Made by a program: the position numbers and the translations under genes. The notes below the pieces were generated by a model. That model ran no database searches, had not been told where the DNA came from, and was given only the letters and a program-made list of their open reading frames with translations. From NCBI RefSeq assembly GCF_004114915.1, contig NZ_CP022219.1, positions 2,572,501-2,636,500 on the forward strand: 64,000 nucleotides of DNA, written 5' to 3'. Below, piece after piece: positions 45,002-53,420 of the stretch; the first letter of the stretch is position 1; each line of letters opens with the position of its first letter. This DNA is from Bradyrhizobium guangxiense (GTDB lineage: Bacteria; Pseudomonadota; Alphaproteobacteria; Rhizobiales; Xanthobacteraceae).

Positions 45002-46538
45002 TCTCGCCAGCAGCTTCATGGCCAGCGCCGCGCGCGATCCCAATGCGGTTGCGCTGGTCGACGGCGATCTGCGCCTGACATACCGGCAATGGTACGACAA
45101 GATCTCCGCGCTGGTCGCCTCGTTCGACCGCCTCGGCCTCAAGCCCGGCGATCACGTCGTCACGCTGCTGCAGAACCGCTGGGAGGCGGCGACCCTGCAC
45201 TGGGCCTGCCAGTTCGCAGGGCTCGTGATCACGCCGATCAACTGGCGCGCCAAGGCCGACGAGCTCGATTACTGCATCGACAATGCCGAAGCCTGCGCGG
45301 TGTTCTATCAGGACATCTCCGCCGAGGCGGTGCAGGGATCGGCGCTGGCAGGCAAGCTGCTGCGTGTGTCCGTCGATCCCGGGACTGGCGATGCGACCAG
45401 CTTCGCCGATCTCATCAAGAACAGCGCGCCGGACGCCGAGCCGCGCGTCGGCGCCGATGCCTCGTCGATCATGCTCTATACTTCCGGTACGACCTCGCGC
45501 CCAAAGGGCGTGCCGCGGCGGCATCGCGCAGAACGCGCTGCCGCGATCGCCCATGTCGCGCAAAATCTCTACGGTCGCGGCGAGCGCACGCTTGGCGTGA
45601 TGCCGCTCTACCACACCATGGGTGTCCGCTCCCTGCTGGCGATGTCGCTGATCGGCGGCACATTTATTTGCCTGCCGCGCTATGACAGCAGCCACGCGCT
45701 GGCGCTGATCGAGAAGGAGGCGATCACCAACCTTTATCTGGTGCCGACGCTTTATCACGACCTCGTCCATCACGAGGCCTTTGCCAAAACCGACGTCTCC
45801 ACCGTGCGCAAGCTCGGTTTTGCCGGTGCGTCGATGACCGATGGCCTGCTGAAGAAACTGAACGATGCTTTCAAGCCAAATCTGTTTGTCAATCACTACG
45901 GCAGCTCGGAGATCTACACTTTCACGATCGACCAGAATGCGGCCGCAAAGCCCGGCTCGGCCGGCAAGGCGGGGCTGAACCAGCACGTCAAGGTCGTGCG
46001 CATCGGCGCGAGGTCGATTGCGGATCTTGCCGCCGTTGGCGAGGAGGGCGAGATCATCGCGACGCTCGCCGGTGACGAGGCTTTCGAAGGTTACTGGCGC
46101 CGTCCCGAGGCCGACGCAAAATCGCTGCGCGAAGGCTGGTATTTTACTGGCGACACCGGCTACGTCGATCCCGACGGCGATCTCTTCGTTACCGGCCGCG
46201 TCGACGACATGATCATCACCGGCGGCGAGAATGTCTCGCCGGTCGAGATCGAGAGCTGTCTGTCGCTGCATCCCGCCGTCGACGAGGTCGCGGTGGTCGG
46301 CGTCGCCGATGAAAAGTGGGGCAAGGTCGTTGCCGCCTTCGTCAAGCGCAACCGCGCGGTCTCGGAGGTCGAACTGGAGCAGTTCTGCCGCACCTCGGGC
46401 CTTGCCAATTTCAAGCGGCCGCGCCGCTACGTCTTCGTCGACGCAATCCCGAAATCGCCGGTCGGCAAGCTGCTGCGGCGACTGCTTGTCGCCGGGGAAT
46501 ACGAGGCCGAGCGCCTGCCGCCGTCGGACGCGGCCTGA
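44994..46538 (+). CDS. hmfD: AMP-dependent acyl-CoA ligase, probable 2-furoyl-CoA synthetase
   Basis: 514 aa adenylate-forming enzyme. The P-loop YTSGTTSRPKG is at 162-172. It is followed by YGSSE (A5), GWYFTGDTGYVDPDGDLFVTGRVDDMI (A7-A8) and the A10 Lys in IPKSPVGKLLRRLL. It would activate 2-furoate with ATP and CoA. Start MLDLASSF overlaps the hmfC stop; a longer in-frame start lies nine codons upstream. Benzoate-type ligases look similar, and the neighbours decide the call. Confidence 0.87.
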   Translation: MLDLASSFMASAARDPNAVALVDGDLRLTYRQWYDKISALVASFDRLGLKPGDHVVTLLQNRWEAATLHWACQFAGLVITPINWRAKADELDYCIDNAEACAVFYQDISAEAVQGSALAGKLLRVSVDPGTGDATSFADLIKNSAPDAEPRVGADASSIMLYTSGTTSRPKGVPRRHRAERAAAIAHVAQNLYGRGERTLGVMPLYHTMGVRSLLAMSLIGGTFICLPRYDSSHALALIEKEAITNLYLVPTLYHDLVHHEAFAKTDVSTVRKLGFAGASMTDGLLKKLNDAFKPNLFVNHYGSSEIYTFTIDQNAAAKPGSAGKAGLNQHVKVVRIGARSIADLAAVGEEGEIIATLAGDEAFEGYWRRPEADAKSLREGWYFTGDTGYVDPDGDLFVTGRVDDMIITGGENVSPVEIESCLSLHPAVDEVAVVGVADEKWGKVVAAFVKRNRAVSEVELEQFCRTSGLANFKRPRRYVFVDAIPKSPVGKLLRRLLVAGEYEAERLPPSDAA

Positions 46539-46569
46539 TCGCCACACCCATCAACAGAAGGAAGAAGAG

Positions 46570-47376
46570 ATGCCGTCACCCTATACATTCGCTGATCCCC
46601 GGCTCGCAAAACTCGACGGGTTCAAAGTCGAGATCGACGAGGCGCATGAGCGCGCCGACATCATCCTTGGACGCCCGCCCTACAACGTCGTGGCGATGCC
46701 GCAGCGCGACCAGCTCAGGCTGACCTTCGAGACGTTGGACGAAGATGCGCGCGTGCGCGTCATCGTGGTGCGCGGGGAAGGCGAGCACTTCTCAAGCGGT
46801 GGCAATATTGGCGGCTTCATGGAAGCGAGCCCCGAGCACGTCTCCAAGCTCGCCTGGAACATCGCGGCGCCCGCGCGCTGCGCCAAGCCCGTGATCGTCG
46901 CTAACCGGGGCTATTGCTTCGGCGTCGGCTTCGAGCTGTCGCTGGCCTGCGACTTCCGCATTGCCTCCGAGACCACGCAATACGCGCTGCCGGAGCAGAA
47001 GCTCGGCCAGATCCCGGGTTCGGGCGGTTCGGCCCGGCTGCAGAAGATGGTCGGCATCACCCGGACCAAGGACATCGTGATGCGCTCCAAGCGCATCTCG
47101 GCCAAGCAGGCCTACGAGTGGGGCATCGCCACCGAATGCGTGCCGGATGCCGAGCTGGAGAGGGCGACGGACAAGCTCGTCGACGAGCTCCGTACCTTCT
47201 CGCCGCTGGCGCAGCGCACCGCCAAGAAGCTCCTCAACGACACCGAGGATTCGACGCTCGCCATTGCCATCGAGCTCGAAGGCCATTGCTACAGCCGCCT
47301 GCGCCAATCCGAAGACTTCAAGGAGGGTGTCGAGGCCTTCAACGCCAAGCGTCCGCCGAAATTCGTCGGCCGCTGA
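46570..47376 (+). CDS. hmfE: enoyl-CoA hydratase/isomerase family protein, probable 2-oxoglutaroyl-CoA hydrolase
   Basis: 268 aa crotonase fold. The oxyanion-hole segments are GEGEHFSSGGNIGGF and NRGYCFGVGFELSLACDFRIAS, and the second catalytic region is LPEQKLGQIPGSGGSARLQKMVG. In the furan pathway HmfE releases 2-oxoglutarate from its CoA ester. The protein alone could equally be a hydratase or other crotonase, and the assignment depends on the cluster. GAAGAAGAG precedes the ATG. Confidence 0.8.
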   Translation: MPSPYTFADPRLAKLDGFKVEIDEAHERADIILGRPPYNVVAMPQRDQLRLTFETLDEDARVRVIVVRGEGEHFSSGGNIGGFMEASPEHVSKLAWNIAAPARCAKPVIVANRGYCFGVGFELSLACDFRIASETTQYALPEQKLGQIPGSGGSARLQKMVGITRTKDIVMRSKRISAKQAYEWGIATECVPDAELERATDKLVDELRTFSPLAQRTAKKLLNDTEDSTLAIAIELEGHCYSRLRQSEDFKEGVEAFNAKRPPKFVGR

Positions 47377-47451
47377 GACACGACGCAACGGACTGCCGCG
47401 GTTCGCAATGACGCGGACCGCGGCGCTATTCAAACGGGGGAGGTAAACAAC

Positions 47452-48783
47452 ATGGCTGAGATGGATATCCCGGTCGCGGGCGCACAGGCGTCCGCAGACA
47501 ATAAGCAGATGGTCAACGCGATCATCGCGTCGGTGCTCGGATGGGCACTCGATCTGTTCGATTTGTTCATTCTGCTCTACGTGGCGCCGGTCGTTGGCGC
47601 ACTGTTCTTTCCGTCGAGCAATGCGGCGTTGTCGCTCGCCGCGGTCTACGGTTCCTTCGCTGTCACACTCTTGATGCGGCCGCTGGGTTCCGCAGTGTTC
47701 GGCCATTACGCCGACGTGCACGGCCGCAAGCAGGCCATGCTGGTCGCCATTGTCGGTGTCGGCCTCAGCACGGCGGCGTTCGGTCTGCTGCCGACCATCG
47801 CCCAAGTCGGCGTCATCGCGCCGATGATATTCCTGATCCTCCGCCTGGTGCAGGGCATCTTTGTCGGCGGCGTCGTGGCGTCCACGCACACGATCGGCAC
47901 CGAATCGGTTCCGCCGCAATGGCGTGGTGCGATGTCCGGCCTGGTCGGCGGTGGCGGTGCTGGCATCGGCGCGCTGCTTGCATCCTTCATCTTCCTGATC
48001 ACGTCCTCGGTCTTCCCCGGCGATGCTTTTGCCGTGTGGGGCTGGCGCTTTATGTTCTTCTCGGGCCTGCTGAGCTCGCTGCTCGGCTGGTTCATCTTCC
48101 GCAACCTTGAGGAGTCGCCTTATTTCAAGGAGCTCAAGCGCCAGCAGGGCAACAAGCAGGCGAAGGTATCGAAGGCGCCCGTCAAGGACGTGTTCTCCGG
48201 CGAATATCGCGGCGTGCTGCTGGTCAACTTGCTGATCACCTTCGGCGGCGGAGCCGGCTACTACCTGACCTCCGGTTATCTGCCGAGCTTCCTGAAGGTC
48301 ATCAACGCGGTCCCGAACCAGACCTCGTCGCTGATCCTGATGGGTGCGAGCGTGTCGGCATTCTTCTCGGCCGTGCTGGTCGGCGCGCTCAGCGACCGCA
48401 TCGGCCGCAAGAAGACCTTCCTTCTGATCGGCGTGCTGGCGGCGGTGCTGTTGCCGCTGTGCTATCTCAACCTTGCGGCTACCAAGGACACGACGCAGAT
48501 TACGATCTATGCACTCGCTATCGCCTTCATCGGCAATGCGGGCTATGCGCCGGTGCTGATCTTCCTGAATGAGCGTTTTCCGACCGCGCTGCGCGCGAGC
48601 GGCACTGGTCTGTCCTGGAACATCGGCTTCGCGCTGGGCGGCATGATGCCAACCTTCGTTTCGCTGGTGAGCGGCAGCCCGGCGGAAATCCCGATGTCGC
48701 TGGCCTCCTTCGCGGTCGGCGTGTTCGTGATCTACCTGATCGGTGCGATCGTGATCCCCGAGACCAAGGGAGACTTCCGCTAG
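47452..48783 (+). CDS. hmfT: MFS transporter, metabolite:H+ symporter type
   Basis: 443 aa with 12 predicted helices. TM1 has the acidic pair of carboxylate symporters (GWALDLFDLFILLYVAP). Motif A is GHYADVHGRKQAML and its repeat is GALSDRIGRKKTFLLIG. Relatives import aromatic or furan acids with protons. A strong GGGGGAGG site precedes the ATG. A perfect hairpin lies 5 bp after the stop, so transcription may partly end here before hmfH. Confidence 0.85.
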   Translation: MAEMDIPVAGAQASADNKQMVNAIIASVLGWALDLFDLFILLYVAPVVGALFFPSSNAALSLAAVYGSFAVTLLMRPLGSAVFGHYADVHGRKQAMLVAIVGVGLSTAAFGLLPTIAQVGVIAPMIFLILRLVQGIFVGGVVASTHTIGTESVPPQWRGAMSGLVGGGGAGIGALLASFIFLITSSVFPGDAFAVWGWRFMFFSGLLSSLLGWFIFRNLEESPYFKELKRQQGNKQAKVSKAPVKDVFSGEYRGVLLVNLLITFGGGAGYYLTSGYLPSFLKVINAVPNQTSSLILMGASVSAFFSAVLVGALSDRIGRKKTFLLIGVLAAVLLPLCYLNLAATKDTTQITIYALAIAFIGNAGYAPVLIFLNERFPTALRASGTGLSWNIGFALGGMMPTFVSLVSGSPAEIPMSLASFAVGVFVIYLIGAIVIPETKGDFR

Positions 48784-48788
48784 GCTCA

Positions 48789-48817
48789 ACCAGCGCGGTC
48801 GCAACGGCCGCGCTGGT
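48789..48817 (+). terminator. perfect hairpin between the MFS gene and hmfH
   Basis: ACCAGCGCGG and CCGCGCTGGT form a 10-bp stem with a 9-nt loop, starting 5 bp after the MFS stop. No T-run follows, so it may be an RNA-stability hairpin or a weak terminator that lowers hmfH expression. Confidence 0.55.
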
Positions 48818-48843
48818 CCATCGAATTGCACAACGAGACGGGA

Positions 48844-50541
48844 ATGGATGAGCTGCATTTCGACGACGTGATCGTTGGCGGCGGGTCGGCGGGCTGTGTG
48901 CTCGCCAACCGGTTGTCCGTGGATAGAACGCGTCGCGTGCTTCTTGTCGAAGCCGGGATGGATACGCCGCCTGAGGCAACGCCGCCGGAGATCCTCGACA
49001 GCTATCCGATGACGCTGTTCTTCGGCGACAAATACATCTGGCCGGGTCTGTCGGCGGCAGCCGGCCGCAATGCCGAGGGCAAACCGGTCGTCCGCGCCTA
49101 CGAGCAGGGGCGGGTGATGGGCGGCGGCTCCAGCATCAATGTGCAATCGGCCAATCGCGGCCTGCCGCGGGACTATGATGAATGGCGCGATCTCGGCGCG
49201 CGAGGCTGGGGTTGGGCGGACGTGCTGCCGTATTTCCTAAAGCTCGAGACCGATCTCGATTTCGACGGACCGCTGCACGGCAAGCATGGCCCAATCCCGA
49301 TCCGCCGCATCGCGCGCGAAGCGATGCCGCCGTTCGGCCATGCGGTGGGCGAGGCGTGGTCCGCAACTGGCCTGCCGTTCCGAAAGGACCAGAACGGCGA
49401 GTTCGAGGACGGCATTTTTCCGCCGGCGTTTTCGAACCGCAATGACCGGCGCGTCTCCACGGCCGCCGGTTACCTCGATGCGGCAACGCGGGCGCGGCCG
49501 AACCTGACCATCTGGGCCGACAGCGGGGTCGAGCAACTTCAGCTTGACGGTCGCCGCGCAACGGGTGTGATGGTCGCACGCGGCGGCGAAAGGCTCACCG
49601 TCGGTGCCGGCCGCGTAATCCTCACGGCAGGCGCGCTGCAATCGCCGGCGATCCTGATGCGGGCGGGCATCGGCCCCGGTGCGGCGCTGCAAGCTCTGGG
49701 CATTCCCGTGGCGATCGATCTGCCCGGGGTCGGCTGCAATTTGCGCGACCATCCCGCGTTGACGTTCTGCCAATACCTGCCGAGGCAGTTGCGGCTGCCG
49801 CTTGCCCAGCGGCGCCCAAACTTTGCGGCGATGCGCTTCTCGTCGGAACTGGCGGGCTGCGATCCCTCCGACATGTACATCACGGCCTCGGCGCGCGGCG
49901 GCTGGCATGCGCTGGGCACGCGGCTCGGGCTCTATTTCCTCTGGTGCAACCGGCCGCATTCGAGCGGTTCGCTCACCCTGGCGAGCCGCGATCCCAGGAC
50001 CTATCCGGTGGTCGATTTCAACCTGTTGTCCGATCCGCGTGATCTCGAACGGATGATTGCGTCCGTCCGCCTGCTTGCGAGCCTTGTCGTCCATCCCGCG
50101 CTCAATCCTGAGGCCGGTGACTTCTTCCCGGCCTCGTATTCCTCGCGCATCAAACGGCTGAGCCGGTATGGCACGGTCAACCGCATCGTCGCGTCCATCC
50201 TCGGGCCGATGCTCGACGTGCCCGTTGGCCTTCGGCAACTTCTGATCCGGCTCGCGCTGCTCAACGGTACGGCCTTCCAGGCCACGCTTGCCGACCACCG
50301 CGCGCTCGAAGCTTTCGTGCGGCAGAGCGTGTTCGGCGTCTGGCACCCCGTGGGCACATGCCGCATGGGCGATCCCCCCGACCCCATGGTCGTGGTCGAT
50401 GCCGAGGGCAGGGTGATCGGCAGCGACAATATCTTCGTGGCGGATGCCTCGATCATGCCGCGGTTGCCGACGGCCAATACCAACATTCCCGTGATCATGG
50501 CGGCCGAGAAGATCAGCGATGCCCTTTTGCGACGAAGTTAG
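48844..50541 (+). CDS. hmfH: GMC oxidoreductase, probable HMF/furfural oxidoreductase
   Basis: 565 aa FAD enzyme. DDVIVGGGSAGCVLANRLS is the ADP motif near the N-terminus. EQGRVMGGGSSINVQSANRG is GMC signature 1, GALQSPAILMRAGIGP is signature 2, and WHPVGTCRMG with TANTNIP supply the catalytic His and Asn. HmfH oxidises hydroxymethylfurfural to the dicarboxylic acid and furfural to furoate. ATG at 48844 follows GAGACGGGA; a TTG at 48826 is possible but less likely. It closes the furan cluster. Confidence 0.85.
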   Translation: MDELHFDDVIVGGGSAGCVLANRLSVDRTRRVLLVEAGMDTPPEATPPEILDSYPMTLFFGDKYIWPGLSAAAGRNAEGKPVVRAYEQGRVMGGGSSINVQSANRGLPRDYDEWRDLGARGWGWADVLPYFLKLETDLDFDGPLHGKHGPIPIRRIAREAMPPFGHAVGEAWSATGLPFRKDQNGEFEDGIFPPAFSNRNDRRVSTAAGYLDAATRARPNLTIWADSGVEQLQLDGRRATGVMVARGGERLTVGAGRVILTAGALQSPAILMRAGIGPGAALQALGIPVAIDLPGVGCNLRDHPALTFCQYLPRQLRLPLAQRRPNFAAMRFSSELAGCDPSDMYITASARGGWHALGTRLGLYFLWCNRPHSSGSLTLASRDPRTYPVVDFNLLSDPRDLERMIASVRLLASLVVHPALNPEAGDFFPASYSSRIKRLSRYGTVNRIVASILGPMLDVPVGLRQLLIRLALLNGTAFQATLADHRALEAFVRQSVFGVWHPVGTCRMGDPPDPMVVVDAEGRVIGSDNIFVADASIMPRLPTANTNIPVIMAAEKISDALLRRS

Positions 50542-50928
50542 ACTTTGCGATGCGCCGCCCGCAAACGGGGCGCAAAGATCGCCGAGATCGCCCGGCGCGT
50601 CACCGAACTTCCGGATTACCTAGTCTGGACATCGACAAGGGAAACCGGACTATCAATGGATTGTGGTCCAATGACCGCTGACGGCATCGGCTGACAGTCG
50701 GCCAACTTCGACGTCTACCATCTCGCAAGTACAAATCGCGCTGGAAGGATAAAGCTGCGTGACGTGTTCCGCATGGTGTGGCCAAAGCCTTGGTGATTCC
50801 ATGGCGCCCGCAACTCGCCTTTGAACCTGCCGACCGCTCGCGTCACTACTAGTCAAGCTGTGCTGGGAGCGCACGCTCCCTCGGTGCTCAGCTTTGGACG
50901 GGCCACGCCAGCAAGGGGAGAAATTGCG
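50542..50928. other. 387-bp gap before the OmpA-like gene
   Basis: No convincing gene or repeat. The GC content appears lower than in the hmf genes. It separates the furan cluster from the T6SS-linked island and may hold the promoter of the OmpA-like gene. Confidence 0.45.
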
Positions 50929-51495
50929 ATGGGACGCGCGCCGCAACCTCTGCCTCGAGACACGCCGCCCGGCCCCGTGGAAAAAATGCCCAATTTGGCG
51001 GCCCCGGAACGACAGTGCGTGCCGCTTGCCAAGGTTCGCAGCGCCGACGTCTTTCCCTACCAGGCCAACGAAGTTGCGACGTCCCGCACCGAGGTCGGCC
51101 ACATCGGTGCGGACGTCAGTCTGGTCCCGCCGGTCGGTGCCTGCCAATATCTCATCATCTGGGATTTCGGCGTCGACTGGCGGCATCTCAAGACCATCGC
51201 CAAGCGCGATCCGCTGCTGGCAGCGCAGCTCATGCGATTCGAGACTGACAAGTCGCTTCAGTTTCAGATCGTCGGATACAGCGACAGCACCGGAAGCGAA
51301 CGGAACAACATTTTCCTGCGCACGGGGCGGGCCAGGAATGTCTTTCACCTGTTCGGCCCCAGCGCCCGCTCGCGCGTCTTCTCCGTTAAGCCAGCTCCAC
51401 ATTACGAGTATCTGCAAGACAACACGACCGTGATCAACAGGGCCGCCAATCGGGCTGTGGTCGTCGAAATCTTCGTTGGGGGTGGGACGATCTAG
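50929..51495 (+). CDS. OmpA-like domain protein without signal peptide, next to the T6SS locus
   Basis: 188 aa. Residues 60-185 match the OmpA C-terminal peptidoglycan-binding pattern: YLIIWDFGVDWRHLK, then FQIVGYSDSTGSERNNIFLRTGRARNVFHLF, then a terminal strand NRAVVVEIFV. D118 and R136 correspond to the residues that contact diaminopimelate in OmpA. The N-terminus is Pro-rich (GRAPQPLPRDTPPGPVEKMP) and has no signal peptide, unlike envelope OmpA proteins. ATG at 50929 has AAGGGGAG 8 nt upstream; a TTG 36 codons earlier is in frame. It may be a T6SS cargo or accessory protein. Confidence 0.65.
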   Translation: MGRAPQPLPRDTPPGPVEKMPNLAAPERQCVPLAKVRSADVFPYQANEVATSRTEVGHIGADVSLVPPVGACQYLIIWDFGVDWRHLKTIAKRDPLLAAQLMRFETDKSLQFQIVGYSDSTGSERNNIFLRTGRARNVFHLFGPSARSRVFSVKPAPHYEYLQDNTTVINRAANRAVVVEIFVGGGTI

Positions 51496-51533
51496 CTGCC
51501 TTTCGACAGCAAACAATGCACCTTCCCGCGGTA

Positions 51534-51571
51534 GTCGTGATCCGGTCGATGGTCCGCACACCGTCAGGCAA
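51534..51571 (-). pseudogene. relic fragment of the T6SS-linked methyltransferase gene
   Basis: This 38-bp stretch matches 53569-53606 inside the methyltransferase gene at about 31 of 38 bases by eye, in the same orientation. On the minus strand it encodes LPDGVRTIDRITT, against LLDGTRTIDQITTE in the intact protein. It lies between two convergent genes and has no start. It is best read as the remnant of a second methyltransferase copy or a partial duplication. Confidence 0.5.
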
Positions 51572-51615
51572 CGGCGGATCCTCGGCGTCAGAGTTTTGTA
51601 GGCGCCCGATCCAAT

Positions 51616-52491
51616 TCAGCGGGCGCCCTTGGGCTTCGAGCCGAGCAAATCGTGCGTCCCACTGATGCTCACCGTTCCCGAGCACTCGAATCCGCCGAAA
51701 ATTCCGCAGGAGCCTGTGACCGTGACGCGCAAGTCCTTGCGCTGGTACATGTCGACCGAAATGCCCAAGCGCGAAAAGTCGTTCGCGCTGTTCGGCAGGA
51801 TGAGGTCGATATGTTCGGCCGCCCAACGCGGCAGATGTGGGTTGCTCTTCCAGAATAGTTCGTTGCCAGCGTGGTGCGCGAAGTTCGGCCCGACCGTGAG
51901 GGCGCCGTCTGCGCCCTCGAATACGAAGCCCGTTTCGTCGATGTGGACGTTGACCCGATCGGGCGCTACTGCGAAATGCAGCGAGGTAATGTCTTGCGGC
52001 TGCGGGTCCTTGCCGAATTGTGAGCTGTAGGCGTCGCTCCATTGCCCGCGGTCGCGTCCAAGCCCGAAGCCGTGCCGGCCCGGGAGGTCACGCGTCGAGA
52101 GTGGCCTGTCGGACAGCTTCGGACGCCAGATCTCTCGAAAACCCTTGCCGATCGTCGCAGCCATCGACAAATCGAGGGCCCAATGCGATGATTTCTCCGG
52201 GCTGCGCCCCTCGGCGAAAGCGTCGAATCCGTCGGGTGTCTTGGCGATGCGTAGCTTCTTGATCAGGTCGTCCCAGTTCGTCGGCAGGAAGGTGACGCCA
52301 TCGAGTGTGTTCGTTGCGGCCGCAACGCCGTACTGCTCGAGCTGATGCCTGATGTAGGGCTTCTCGTCGTAAAGGCGAACATCCGGGTTGGGACCGGCGA
52401 AATATTGCGTCAGATCGATCTGCGGCCGAAACATGGTCAGCCGCGCCGCGATCTTGCGGAAAGTGTCGGTCGTGGTCGGGGTGCTGGTCAT
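51616..52491 (-). CDS. protein of unknown function in the T6SS-linked island
   Basis: 291 aa, no recognised family. The N-terminal third is helical (TDTFRKIAARLTMFRPQID... DDLIKKLRIAKTPDGFDAF). The C-terminal half appears beta-rich and contains LHFAVAPDRVNVHIDETGFVFEGADG, AEHIDLILPNS and RVTVTGSCGIFGGFECSGTVSISGTHDLLG. There is no signal peptide or membrane segment. The start was set at MTSTPTTTDTF, with GGAGGG 10 nt upstream; the frame is open 47 codons further. It is convergent with the OmpA-like gene and divergent from the HExxH gene. It could be an effector or structural accessory. Confidence 0.6.
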   Translation of the reverse strand: MTSTPTTTDTFRKIAARLTMFRPQIDLTQYFAGPNPDVRLYDEKPYIRHQLEQYGVAAATNTLDGVTFLPTNWDDLIKKLRIAKTPDGFDAFAEGRSPEKSSHWALDLSMAATIGKGFREIWRPKLSDRPLSTRDLPGRHGFGLGRDRGQWSDAYSSQFGKDPQPQDITSLHFAVAPDRVNVHIDETGFVFEGADGALTVGPNFAHHAGNELFWKSNPHLPRWAAEHIDLILPNSANDFSRLGISVDMYQRKDLRVTVTGSCGIFGGFECSGTVSISGTHDLLGSKPKGAR

Positions 52492-52704
52492 CGCAGGGCC
52501 GCCCTCCGAGGCGAGACTAATCTTTGATTGGTCTGCCCGAAACGGGCCGGGTTCAATTTCAGTTCGCTCAATTGTGCTGCCGGCCGCGCCTAAGTCACCT
52601 CCAGTGACCAAGTTCCCGTCACGCTGACGCATAGACTGTTGAACCTCCCAACCGGCAGCGCCGACGACGTTACATGGGGTGGTCTCGACAGCGAGGACAA
52701 TCCA

Positions 52705-53334
52705 ATGTCACTGCGGAGCAGGGTACTCGACGTGCTCAATGGCCCAGCGGTCGCACGCATTCGCTTCCGGTTTCCGATCCGCGGCAGCCATGTGACGATT
52801 GCGCCGCAAACGTTCCATCATGTCGCACGCGCCATCCGGTTGGGACAGGTCACCGTCCGGGTTCCGACCGATCTCGCGGCCGGTGTTGCTGCGCAATATA
52901 ACGATGTCGCGCGGACCCGAGCCGACGGCACTGCGGTTGCTGCGAATACTCTTGAGGTCGTATCCGCGACGGGCCGGATGGATGAGGCCTATATCGTCCA
53001 CGAGGCCCTGCATGCCGCTTACGATCTCTTGCGCACCGGCCTTGACGCCAATGCGGAAGAGGCGTCCGCCTACGTCTGCACGGCCCTCTATTGCCGCATG
53101 ACGGGCCTACCCCGGCCTCGCTGGGCCAACGGGCCGATCTACGCAAATGCCGCGGAAGTCGCCCGAACGCTGCTGTCGCAATATCAGAAGGGTGATCCCG
53201 GAATTCCCTGGGTCGGCGAAAGTGAATGGCGAATGCTGCGCGCCGGCGTTGGCCTTAATGGTGTCTATACCAGCGGTCCGGCCGGCATTGTCACGGGATG
53301 GCTTCTTGGCCAGCAATACACCCACGACGGCTGA
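52705..53334 (+). CDS. protein with an HExxH metallopeptidase-like motif, T6SS-linked island
   Basis: 209 aa, no named family recognised. HEALH at residues 99-103 sits in a helix (AYIVHEALHAAYDLL), and an acidic pair follows at 118-119 (NAEEASAY), the layout of a zinc gluzincin-type site. The C-terminus is Gly-rich (GVYTSGPAGIVTGWLLGQQ). There is no signal peptide. ATG at 52705 has an AGGA site 8 nt upstream; an in-frame TTG at 52639 is an alternative. It is convergent with the methyltransferase gene at the end of the T6SS operon. A protease or a toxin-processing role is possible but untested. Confidence 0.6.
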   Translation: MSLRSRVLDVLNGPAVARIRFRFPIRGSHVTIAPQTFHHVARAIRLGQVTVRVPTDLAAGVAAQYNDVARTRADGTAVAANTLEVVSATGRMDEAYIVHEALHAAYDLLRTGLDANAEEASAYVCTALYCRMTGLPRPRWANGPIYANAAEVARTLLSQYQKGDPGIPWVGESEWRMLRAGVGLNGVYTSGPAGIVTGWLLGQQYTHDG

Positions 53335-53420
53335 TCGGCCTAAGCTGTTTCCGTCAGAGAGCGGGAGCTCTCGCCTTCATGCCGTTCGTCCTTCTCGGAC
53401 AGGCCAACCCGCTGAACCCC

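Noticed and set aside
47381..47416. Possible third-type palindromic repeat after hmfE (GGTTCGCAATGACG)
   Set aside because: Only one short arm is visible; it may be a remnant of a type C repeat, but it is too short to call.
46792..49146. 784-codon open frame on the minus strand across hmfE and the MFS gene
   Set aside because: Very Arg/His/Asp/Gln-rich low-complexity translation without motifs, opposite genes with strong family signatures.
50821..52665. Two similar stretches starting TTGAACCT, about 70-110 bp upstream of the OmpA-like and HExxH genes
   Set aside because: About 17 of 24 bases agree by eye, but the match is short and could be chance; they also read as possible TTG starts that lack ribosome sites.
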